A stretch of DNA of 64,000 nucleotides, taken from NCBI RefSeq assembly GCF_051659545.1, contig NZ_JBOFOR010000312.1:16245-80244 (forward strand), given 5' to 3'. Shown piece after piece: positions 8,719 to 16,087 of the stretch (position 1 is its first letter; the number at the start of each line of letters is the position of its first letter). The stretch is from JBOFOR01 sp051659545. GTDB lineage: Bacteria; Bacillota; Clostridia; Peptostreptococcales; Peptostreptococcaceae. The notes beneath the pieces were generated by a model that worked only from the letters and a program-made list of their open reading frames with translations, was not told the DNA's origin and searched no databases. A program made the position numbers and the translations under genes.

Positions 8719-9438
8719 ATGCAAATATTAGCTGACTATCATACTCACACTAAATACAGTCATGGAATAGGTACTATAGAAGAAAATGTAAAAGTAGCTA
8801 TTTCTAAAGGTATAAAAACTATTGGAATATCTGATCATGGTTATAAACATATGTCATATGGTATAAAAATCAAAGATATTTATAAGATGAGAGAAGAAAT
8901 TGATAAACTAAAGCTTAAGTATACTAATATAGACATTTTGTTAGGAATGGAATGCAATATATTAGATGATAATGGTAAAATAGATATAAATGAAGAAATT
9001 ATTAAAGTAGTAGACTATGTTATGGCAGGTTATCATTTTGGGTCTACGCCAAACTCTATAAGGGGAGCCTTAAACCACTGTGATAACTATATAATAAAAA
9101 GTAGAAAATCTAAAGAATACAATACAAAAGCTATAATAAATGCAATGAATAAAAATAATATATTTATAATAACTCATCCTGGTGATAAAGGAGATGTTTA
9201 TATAGAAGATATTGCAAAAGTAGCTAAAGAAACTAATACTAGGTTAGAAATAAATAGTAGTCATGGTTTTTTAAATGTAGAGCAACTAAACAAGATAAAG
9301 CATATTAAGAACACTTTTGTTATAGGTTCGGATGCACATAAACCTGAAAATGTAGGTAATTTTGCCTTAGCTATGAAAATCGTAAGAGAAGCTAATCTAG
9401 ATTTATCATTGATAGAAAATATTAAAAATATAGATTAA
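8719..9438 (+). CDS. PHP-domain phosphoesterase (YcdX/histidinol-phosphatase-like)
   Basis: The 239-residue protein has the PHP metal-binding motifs: DYHTHTKYSHG at the N-terminus, SDHGY near residue 40, GMECNI near 75, HYHFG near 103, ITHPGD near 149 and GSDAHKPENVG near 200. Such stand-alone PHP proteins bind a metal cluster and hydrolyse phosphoesters. The substrate is unknown here, and no histidine operon is nearby. It lies between murB and rapZ with gaps of 3 and 14 bases, so it is probably cotranscribed. Confidence 0.85.
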   Translation: MQILADYHTHTKYSHGIGTIEENVKVAISKGIKTIGISDHGYKHMSYGIKIKDIYKMREEIDKLKLKYTNIDILLGMECNILDDNGKIDINEEIIKVVDYVMAGYHFGSTPNSIRGALNHCDNYIIKSRKSKEYNTKAIINAMNKNNIFIITHPGDKGDVYIEDIAKVAKETNTRLEINSSHGFLNVEQLNKIKHIKNTFVIGSDAHKPENVGNFALAMKIVREANLDLSLIENIKNID

Positions 9439-9452
9439 GAGGGGGAGTTAAC

Positions 9453-10310
9453 ATGAAATTCGTAATAGTTACAGGTCTTTCGGGATCAGGAAAAAGTGAG
9501 ACAATGAGAGCTTTAGAGGACATGGGTTTTTACTGTGTGGATAACTTACCTCCAGCCCTGATAACTAAGTTTGCAGAATTGTGTTATCAACCTAATTCTA
9601 GTATTGATAAAGTTGCATTAGGAATAGATATAAGAGGAAGAAAATTCTTTGAAGTTCTTCATGAAAGTTTAAATTATTTACAAAAAGAAAATTATAAGTA
9701 TGAAATTTTATACTTAGACTGCTCGGATGATGTACTATTAAAAAGATACAAAATGACAAGAAGAAATCATCCTTTATCTAGAAACATACAAATACCAGAA
9801 GGTATAAAAATGGAAAGAGAGATAATGGAGCCTTTAAAGGACAGAGCAGATTGTATAATAGATACAACTAATATGAAGCCAAAAGATTTACAGGAAGAAA
9901 TAGAAAAAATATACTCTGAGGGTGAGGAGAATTCTAAACTTACTATATCTATTGTTTCCTTTGGATTTAAACATGGAATACCGGCTGATTGCGACTTAGT
10001 CTTTGATGTAAGATTTTTACCAAATCCATATTATGCAGAAGAACTAAGACCAAAAACTGGTGATGATGAAGATGTAAGAACTTATGTAATGAATTCTAAA
10101 ATTAGTGAAGAATTTTATGGTAAACTTAGTGATATGATACAATTTTTAATTCCTCAGTATATAGAAGAAGGAAAACAACACCTAGTAATAGGTATAGGAT
10201 GTACAGGGGGAAGACACAGATCTGTAACTATATCTAACTTAATATATGATGAATTAACTAATAAAGGATATAGAGTAGTCAAAAAACATAGAGACTCTAT
10301 GTTACGATAA
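9453..10310 (+). CDS. rapZ: RapZ/YvcJ P-loop nucleotide- and RNA-binding protein
   Basis: The 285-residue protein has an N-terminal kinase-like P-loop (GLSGSGKS, residues 8-15) followed by MRALEDMGFYCVDNLPP, a family hallmark. The C-terminal domain carries VIGIGCTGGRHRSV. In enterobacteria RapZ guides RNase E to GlmZ; in Firmicutes the homologue YvcJ hydrolyses nucleotides and its target is less clear. It is followed at once by yvcK and then whiA, the order conserved in Gram-positive bacteria. AGAGGGGGAG precedes the start. Confidence 0.95.
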   Translation: MKFVIVTGLSGSGKSETMRALEDMGFYCVDNLPPALITKFAELCYQPNSSIDKVALGIDIRGRKFFEVLHESLNYLQKENYKYEILYLDCSDDVLLKRYKMTRRNHPLSRNIQIPEGIKMEREIMEPLKDRADCIIDTTNMKPKDLQEEIEKIYSEGEENSKLTISIVSFGFKHGIPADCDLVFDVRFLPNPYYAEELRPKTGDDEDVRTYVMNSKISEEFYGKLSDMIQFLIPQYIEEGKQHLVIGIGCTGGRHRSVTISNLIYDELTNKGYRVVKKHRDSMLR

Positions 10311-10339
10311 TTCCTATATTGAATAATATGGAGGAAAAA

Positions 10340-11449
10340 ATGACAAATGCACTTATTATTATAGGGATGCTTGGATGGGTTTCATTAGCAATATCTCTAT
10401 ATTTATATAAGAAGATGGAAAAAGAAAAAAATCAATCATTACGTGCAAAAAGTAAAGAGTATTTAGGCCCTAAGGTAGTAGTAATTGGAGGGGGAACTGG
10501 TCAATCAGTTTTTCTTAGAGGGCTTAAGCATTTTTCAAGAAATATTACTGCTGTAGTAACTGTTGCAGATGATGGTGGAGGTTCAGGTATTTTAAGAGAA
10601 GATCTAGGAATGTTACCTCCAGGGGATATAAGAAACTGCCTACTAGCTCTTGCTAATATAGAACCTACGATGAGTGAAGTTATGCAGTATAGATTTACAG
10701 AAGGAGCATTAAAAGGCCAAAGCTTTGGAAATTTATTTTTAGCAGCAATGAATGGTTTATATGGAAATTTTGAGATTGCCGTATATAAGATGAGTGAAAT
10801 ATTTGCTATAACAGGGAGAGTTTTACCTGTAACATTAGAGGATATTAATTTAACTGCTCGATTAAATAATGGAAATATTGTAAAAGGTGAATCTAGAATA
10901 CCAAAAGAAGTAAAAAAACAAAAAAGCCTTATAGATAGAGTATACTTAGACCCGATAGATGTAAAACCTTTGGATGAAGTAATAAACTCTATTAATGATG
11001 CAGATGTAATTATTATGGGACCAGGGAGTTTATACACTAGCATAATACCTAATTTATTGGTAGAAGGTGTAGTAGATGCAATAAAGAGCTCTAATGCTCC
11101 TAAAGTATACATAACTAATATAATGACCCAGCCAGGAGAAACAGATAATCACGATGTATTAGAACATGTTAATGCTATAGTTAAACATACTAATGAGAAT
11201 TTAATAGACTATGTAATAGTTAACAATGAAGTTTTACCAGCAGAAATGCTTTCTAGATATGAAAAAGATGGTGCTAAGCAAGTCTTAATAGATAAGTATC
11301 AGAGAGAACAACTAAAAGAAATGGGGGCAAAAACTATAGAGCACAATTTAATTGAGGTAAAAAACAATTATATTAGACATGATGCAAAATGTATTTCTGA
11401 TATAGTAGTTAATTTGGCACTAAGTCATAAAAATGACAAAAGTAAGTAA
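10340..11449 (+). CDS. yvcK: YvcK/GlmR-type gluconeogenesis and cell-envelope regulator with N-terminal membrane helix
   Basis: The 369-residue protein belongs to the CofD/YvcK fold family. The core begins VVVIGGGTGQSVFLRGLK and contains TVADDGGGSGILRED, the UDP-sugar/nucleotide-binding region. Bacillus YvcK binds UDP-GlcNAc and is needed for growth on gluconeogenic carbon and normal cell shape. Here a hydrophobic helix (about residues 3-25) and a basic stretch precede the core, so the protein is probably membrane-anchored. The start at 10340 has GGAGG 5 bases upstream; an in-frame codon at 10319 has no site. It follows rapZ by 29 bases. Confidence 0.93.
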   Translation: MTNALIIIGMLGWVSLAISLYLYKKMEKEKNQSLRAKSKEYLGPKVVVIGGGTGQSVFLRGLKHFSRNITAVVTVADDGGGSGILREDLGMLPPGDIRNCLLALANIEPTMSEVMQYRFTEGALKGQSFGNLFLAAMNGLYGNFEIAVYKMSEIFAITGRVLPVTLEDINLTARLNNGNIVKGESRIPKEVKKQKSLIDRVYLDPIDVKPLDEVINSINDADVIIMGPGSLYTSIIPNLLVEGVVDAIKSSNAPKVYITNIMTQPGETDNHDVLEHVNAIVKHTNENLIDYVIVNNEVLPAEMLSRYEKDGAKQVLIDKYQREQLKEMGAKTIEHNLIEVKNNYIRHDAKCISDIVVNLALSHKNDKSK

Positions 11450-11514
11450 AAAAGGATTTTAAATATTTATGTAGAAATCCTTATTATTATGTTAGTTTTA
11501 AGGAGTGAACATCT

Positions 11515-11940
11515 ATGAGAGAAGAGGTTAGTGCCGGTGGTGTAGTACTGTTTGGCAATGCTATACTTTTGCTAAGAAAATTCAATGGAGATTGGGTTTT
11601 ACCAAAGGGAAAAGTAGAAGAAGGAGAGAATAGGCAAGAAGCTGCACTTAGAGAAGTGTTAGAGGAAACAGGAGTAAAGGCTGATATATTAAAATATTTG
11701 GGAGAAATACATTATACTTTTAAAGAGAACTGGGATGAAAACAGAGCAGTTCATAAAACTGTTTTTTGGTATTTAATGCAAGCGAGAAGCATGGATACTG
11801 TACCACAAAAAGAAGAAGGATTTATTGATGCTAAGTTTATACACTTAGATAGAGTTGTAGATTTAGCAAAGTATGATGACGAAAAAGAAATAATAAAAGT
11901 AGCTTTGCAAGAGATAAAAAAAAGGTTAAAAAAGAACTAG
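11515..11940 (+). CDS. Nudix hydrolase
   Basis: The 141-residue protein has a full Nudix box, with glycine at GKVEEGE and the catalytic REVLEETG segment (residues about 38-60). It probably cleaves a nucleoside-diphosphate-linked substrate with Mg2+. In Bacillus subtilis a Nudix gene (yvcI) sits at the head of the yvcIJKL cluster. Here it lies between yvcK and whiA and starts 65 bases after yvcK. AAGGAG precedes the ATG. The substrate is not identifiable from sequence. Confidence 0.88.
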   Translation: MREEVSAGGVVLFGNAILLLRKFNGDWVLPKGKVEEGENRQEAALREVLEETGVKADILKYLGEIHYTFKENWDENRAVHKTVFWYLMQARSMDTVPQKEEGFIDAKFIHLDRVVDLAKYDDEKEIIKVALQEIKKRLKKN

Positions 11941-11956
11941 TTAATAGGTGATGAAT

Positions 11957-12907
11957 ATGTCTTTTTCAGCTGAAACAAAAAATGAAATGTCTAGAATAAT
12001 GTCAGATAATCATTGTTGTAATGTAACTGAATTAGCAGCTTTAGTTAGATTAGCAGGAAGTATACAAATTGTAGGTTATAGGAAGCTAAACCTTAAGATA
12101 ATAACAGAATTAAATTCTACTGCTCGTAAGATATTCAAGTTACTAAAACAAAATTTTGGAATTAATACAACTATTTCAGTAAACAAGAATCAAATGCTTA
12201 AAAGAAATAATAGCTATGTTCTTATGGTTACAAGTGAAATGGGCGCTGAAAAACTATTAAAGGATTTAGGCATATTAGCTCCAGGAGATGGATTTTACAC
12301 TTTAAATAAAGTTCCAACTGAGCTTATACAACACGATGAATGTGTTAGAGCATTTATAAGAGGAGCATTTCTTGGAGGAGGGTCAATAAGTGATCCAGGC
12401 AAGAATTATCATTTAGAGTTTGTAACAAATAACGAAGATTTTGCAGAGTCTTTAAAAGATCTTATAAATTCGTTAGGTTTTAATTGTAAGATAGTAGCTA
12501 GAAAAAATAATTATGTGGTATATCTAAAGGAAAGTGAGCAAATATCAGACTTACTGAGTATAATAGGAGCTCATCAGGCTCTTCTAAGCTTACAAAATAC
12601 TAAGATTGTAAAAGCAGTAAGAAATAATGTTAATCGTATAGTTAACTGTGAAACTGCCAATCTATCTAAAACTGTTAACGCTTCTGTCAGACAAGTTGAG
12701 AATATCAATTTTATACAAAGGACAGCAGGTATAAGTAGTTTACCGGAAAATTTACAAGAGATAGCAACCCTTAGGGTAGAGTATGAAGATTTAACATTAA
12801 AGGAACTTGGAGAAATGTTAAATCCACCTATAGGAAAATCAGGCGTAAATCACAGACTACGAAAAATAGAAGAAATAGCTAATAAATTAAAAGGAAATCA
12901 AACATAA
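11957..12907 (+). CDS. whiA: WhiA, LAGLIDADG-fold DNA-binding regulator
   Basis: The 316-residue protein has the WhiA N-terminal LAGLIDADG-like domain (motif AFIRGAFLGGGSIS near residue 115) and a C-terminal helix-turn-helix (LTLKELGEML...SGVNHRLRK). WhiA descends from homing endonucleases but has lost nuclease residues. In Firmicutes it influences cell division and chromosome segregation. The start at 11957 is chosen because AGGTGA (11946-11951) lies 5 bases before it; earlier in-frame GTG and ATG codons overlap this site. It is the last gene of the rapZ-yvcK cluster, 16 bases after the Nudix stop. Confidence 0.94.
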   Translation: MSFSAETKNEMSRIMSDNHCCNVTELAALVRLAGSIQIVGYRKLNLKIITELNSTARKIFKLLKQNFGINTTISVNKNQMLKRNNSYVLMVTSEMGAEKLLKDLGILAPGDGFYTLNKVPTELIQHDECVRAFIRGAFLGGGSISDPGKNYHLEFVTNNEDFAESLKDLINSLGFNCKIVARKNNYVVYLKESEQISDLLSIIGAHQALLSLQNTKIVKAVRNNVNRIVNCETANLSKTVNASVRQVENINFIQRTAGISSLPENLQEIATLRVEYEDLTLKELGEMLNPPIGKSGVNHRLRKIEEIANKLKGNQT

Positions 12908-12909
12908 AT

Positions 12910-12973
12910 GGAGGGTATATTTTATATAGCCTCCTATTTATATACCCCGCGAGGGGAAAAGGATATATAAATA
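12910..12973 (+). promoter_or_regulatory. back-to-back hairpins with GNRA loop and an alternative pairing, between whiA and the XRE gene
   Basis: Hairpin 1 pairs GGAGG (12910-12914) with CCTCC (12930-12934). Hairpin 2 follows without a gap: TATTTATATA (12935-12944) pairs with TATATAAATA (12964-12973), and inside it CCCC-GCGA-GGGG forms a GNRA tetraloop helix with a purine bulge on one side. GGGTATA (12913-12919) can instead pair with TATACCC (12941-12947), which would disrupt both. Neither hairpin is followed by a T-run, so this is not a simple terminator. It matches no RNA family I recognise. Confidence 0.45.
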
Positions 12974-12998
12974 GGGAATTGTAGGATGTAAAATACTT

Positions 12999-13037
12999 TT
13001 GACATGTTGAAAATAGGCAATATCAAAGGCTTTTGAT
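12999..13037 (+). promoter_or_regulatory. candidate promoter and operator of the XRE regulator gene
   Basis: TTGACA (12999-13004) lies 16 bases before TATCAA (13021-13026). A palindrome ATCAAA-GGCT-TTTGAT (13022-13037) overlaps the -10, a layout that would suit autoregulation by the XRE protein. The -10 is a weak match. Confidence 0.4.
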
Positions 13038-13086
13038 GGTGAGAATTGATTTGAGGTTATAGACTAATAGTGCAGGAGGTCGTTGT

Positions 13087-13662
13087 ATGGAGATTGGAAA
13101 ACAAATAAAAAAATATAGAAATGAAATGGAGCTTTCACAGGATGAGTTGGCTGGGAAGATATTTGTTTCTCGTCAAACTATTTCAAATTGGGAAAATAAT
13201 AAAAACTACCCTGATGTGAAAAGCTTATTATTGTTAAGCTCTCTTTTTAATGTATCTCTTGACATATTAATTAAAGGAGACCTTGAAGAAATGAAAGAAA
13301 AAATCAAAATAGAAGATATTGATATGTTTAAATATGATAGCAATATCTTTAGTACGCTATTAATATGTACTATGGTACTACCTATTCCACTTAAACGATT
13401 TATGGGGGATATTGGGTTTGTAATTTGGGCTTTAATTTTTATAGCATCGGCATATTATGCCATTAGAGTTGAAAAACATAAAAAGAATTTTAATATTCAA
13501 ACCTATCGAGAAATTATTGCATTTTTAGATGGTAAAAATATGGATGAAGTTGAAAAGAATCAGGAGTATGGGAAACGACCATATCAGAAGTTTTTGCTAG
13601 CAGTAGGTGCGGGTTTATTGACGATAGTAGTAACAGTAATTATGGGATGTATATTATTATAA
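13087..13662 (+). CDS. membrane-anchored XRE-family transcriptional regulator
   Basis: The 191-residue protein has an N-terminal XRE helix-turn-helix (residues about 4-62; SQDELAGKIFVSRQTISNWE is the recognition unit). Three hydrophobic segments follow (about 89-103, 108-125 and 168-190), suggesting a DNA-binding domain tethered to the membrane. Such fusions are common in Firmicutes, and their signals are mostly unknown. GCAGGAGG precedes the ATG. It stands alone between whiA and dnaE with its own promoter and terminator. No target can be named, though a palindrome over its own promoter hints at autoregulation. Confidence 0.85.
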   Translation: MEIGKQIKKYRNEMELSQDELAGKIFVSRQTISNWENNKNYPDVKSLLLLSSLFNVSLDILIKGDLEEMKEKIKIEDIDMFKYDSNIFSTLLICTMVLPIPLKRFMGDIGFVIWALIFIASAYYAIRVEKHKKNFNIQTYREIIAFLDGKNMDEVEKNQEYGKRPYQKFLLAVGAGLLTIVVTVIMGCILL

Positions 13663-13676
13663 AATCTTAGAATTGA

Positions 13677-13720
13677 AACTGTACATGAAATAGAGGTAAT
13701 CTTTTCGTGTACAGTTTTTA
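13677..13720 (+). terminator. terminator of the XRE gene
   Basis: AAACTGTACATGAAA pairs with TTTCGTGTACAGTTT (one wobble), followed by T-rich sequence. It is 15 bases after the stop. Confidence 0.82.
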
Positions 13721-13842
13721 CTTTTATTAGTGATTTTTGTAAATAAGTTAAGTATTTTATAGTTAGAAATCTTATAAAAGTGAATTTTTGTTTATTATAT
13801 ATAATATGTGGTAAAATTAAAGATAAGATTGGAGGTGGAATG

Positions 13843-15003
13843 ATGAGCAAAGATTTTGCACATCTACATGTTCATACAGAGTATAGTTTACTAGACGGTT
13901 TTTCAAGAGTAAAAAAACTAGTAGGACGAGCTAAAGAACTTAATATGAGTTCAATTGCTATAACAGACCATGGTTGTATGTTTGGTGTTATAGATTTTTA
14001 TAAGACGGCTAAAAAAGAAGGTATAAAACCCATAATAGGATGTGAGGTTTATACTGCACCTAGAAGCTTAAGAGATAAAGACCCAAACTATGATAAAAAT
14101 CAAGGTCACTTAGTATTGTTAGCTAAAAACATGGATGGATATAAAAATTTAATTAAAATAGTATCAACTTCATATGTAGAAGGGTTTTATTATAAACCTA
14201 GAGTAGATATGGAGGAGTTAAAAAAGTACAGTGAAGGTATAGTAGCTTTATCAGCTTGTTTAGCAGGTGATGTATCACGAGCTATAATGGATAGAAACTA
14301 TGAAAAAGCTAAGAAAATTGCATTACAGTATAGAGAAATTTATGGAGAAGAAAACTTCTATTTAGAAATACAAGATCACAATTTACCAGAGCAAAGAGAA
14401 GTAAATGCAGGACTTGTAAAGTTGTCAAAAGAAACAGGTATTCCTTTAGTAGCAACTAATGATGTTCATTATGTAAATAAAGATGATTCCAAGATACACG
14501 ATGTTTTAATGTGTATACAAATGGGAAAAACAGTAGACGATCCAAATAGAATGAGGTTTGGAAGTGATGAGTTTTATTTAAAATCTAGAGAAGAAATGGA
14601 AGAATTATTTCCATTTGCAGAGGAAGCAATTGATAACACAGTAAAGATTGCAGAAATGTGTAATGTTGAATTTGATTTTAATACAATTCACTTACCACAA
14701 TATGATGTACCAGAAGGATATACTCCAGATACTTATCTTAGAGAACTGTGTTTTAAAGGTTTAAGTGAAAGATATGAGAATCCCAGTCAGGAAATTGTAG
14801 ACAGACTTAATTACGAGCTGGATGTAATTGAAAGAATGGGATATGTGGAATATTTCTTGATAACCTGGGATTTTATAAATTTCTCAAAAGAAAATAATAT
14901 TATGGTTGGTCCAGGAAGGGGTAGTGCGGCAGGTTCAATAGTTGCATATACACTAAAAATAACTGATATAGACCCTATAAAGTACTCATTGTTATTTGAG
15001 CGT
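13843..15003 (+). CDS. dnaE: DNA polymerase III alpha subunit DnaE, exon 1 (residues 1-387)
   Basis: This is the 5' exon of the replicative polymerase gene. It encodes the PHP domain (HLHVHTEYSLLDG at the start, ITDHGCMFG near 40) and the start of the palm, ending with MVGPGRGSAAGS and then LLFER. The frame continues only seven more codons before a stop, so the exon cannot be a complete protein. Joining 15003 to 16088 restores the frame as FER-FLNPERVSMPDIDIDF, standard DnaE sequence. GGAGG (13831-13835) is 7 bases before ATG 13843; an adjacent ATG at 13840 is also possible. No frameshift is needed: both exons are otherwise intact. Confidence 0.93.
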
Positions 15004-16087
15004 GAACTAAAATGCGCTCATTAAACTGGGTGAATTGCTGGAAGGCTAAGGTGAAAACTATGCTAATCAGCAGCCAAGCTTGCGAATGGTATAAAAGTAG
15101 CAAGAAGGTTCAGAGACTAGGAAAATGAATAACCAAGTAATAATTTTTCCCAAGAGTGCCCAGATTAATAAATTTATCAGATGTAGGATACTATAATAAA
15201 TAGATACCAGAGAAAGAGGTTTATATATTATGTATCCACATATATGCGAAAAATGTAATAAAAATTTTGAGTCAAGAAAAAAACAACAAAAATATTGTTC
15301 TAAAAGTTGTGCTAATAGTGTTAATACAAGTAAAAGAAAGATAGAAGATGAAAGTATTTATGTAAATGGATTGAATAGAGTTAACAGTTATATTTTAGGG
15401 TTGATATATTCTGATGGATGTGTAAGTTTTGATGAACATACTAAAAAGTATAGAATTACAATAGCTATGAATGATTTTGATATAATGGATAATATTCATA
15501 CTATCATGACCCCTAATAAAAAGCTATACTCGTATACGCATCCGAATGGAAGATGTGAAACATATTCAGTAATAAGCACTAATAAAAATGATATTGATTT
15601 TTTATTTAATATAGGTATTAAGCCTAGAAAGAGTCTAGACATAACTTATCCCAAAATAGATAAAAAATTTGATTCAGATTTTATAAGAGGCTACTTTGAT
15701 GGAGATGGAAGTGTTTATGAAAGTAGAACATACACATATTACAAAGGAATAAAAAAAGAGTATAAATACAAATACTTTAAAATTACTACTGGAAGTAAGG
15801 AATTTGCATATCAACTTTCGCAAAAACTTTTAGAATACAATATATGTAGTAATATAACACAAGATTCAAGAAGCAGTAACTCATCTTACTATGTATCTAT
15901 ATATAAAAAGGATTCAGTAATAAATTTTTTTAACCTTATATATGATGAAGCAGAGTTATTTATGAGTCGCAAATATGATAAATTTATTAATATGATATAG
16001 TCCAAACTGAACCAGAATTAACTGGTTGATGAAAATGAGGGAAACCTCCAGAGCGTAAGATAAAAAGCTTACGGTTAATAACTATTG
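15004..16087 (+). mobile_element. group I intron in dnaE (1,084 nt) carrying a LAGLIDADG endonuclease gene
   Basis: The 5' exon end TGAGCGT (14997-15003) pairs with the internal guide GCGCTCA (15014-15020). The last exon U faces G15014, the canonical U-G splice pair. P (AATTGCTGG, from 15033) and Q (AATCAGCAGCC, from 15065) form P4 by TGCTG/CAGCA. R (CAGAGACTAG, 15111-15120) and S (ATAGTCC, 15997-16003) form P7 by GACTA/TAGTC. The intron ends in G (16087), followed by T-rich exon that can pair with AAAA (15009-15012) as P10. The open reading frame sits between R and S, in the P8 loop. The core sequences look like subgroup IA; the subgroup is inference. Splicing restores DnaE exactly in frame. 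Confidence 0.92.
15230..16000 (+). CDS. intron-encoded LAGLIDADG homing endonuclease with N-terminal zinc-finger-like motif
   Basis: The 256-residue protein has two LAGLIDADG-type motifs: YILGLIYSDGCVSF (about 54-67) and FIRGYFDGDGSVYE (about 151-164). Both keep the acidic residue used for metal binding. The two motifs in one chain imply a monomeric enzyme. The N-terminus has Cys6-x2-Cys9 and Cys23-x3-Cys27, probably a zinc site for DNA contact. It lies wholly inside the dnaE intron and its TAG stop is part of the P7 strand (S element). AGAGGTTT precedes the ATG. It likely cuts intronless dnaE at the insertion site to spread the intron; the intact frame suggests recent or ongoing activity. 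Confidence 0.88.
   Translation: MYPHICEKCNKNFESRKKQQKYCSKSCANSVNTSKRKIEDESIYVNGLNRVNSYILGLIYSDGCVSFDEHTKKYRITIAMNDFDIMDNIHTIMTPNKKLYSYTHPNGRCETYSVISTNKNDIDFLFNIGIKPRKSLDITYPKIDKKFDSDFIRGYFDGDGSVYESRTYTYYKGIKKEYKYKYFKITTGSKEFAYQLSQKLLEYNICSNITQDSRSSNSSYYVSIYKKDSVINFFNLIYDEAELFMSRKYDKFINMI

Noticed and set aside
11957..12907. WhiA as a second homing endonuclease
   Set aside because: It has the WhiA domain order, sits in the conserved rapZ-yvcK-whiA cluster, and WhiA lacks nuclease function.
15004..16087. An intein rather than an intron
   Set aside because: The inserted frame has stops at its start and is not continuous with either exon; intein splice motifs are absent.
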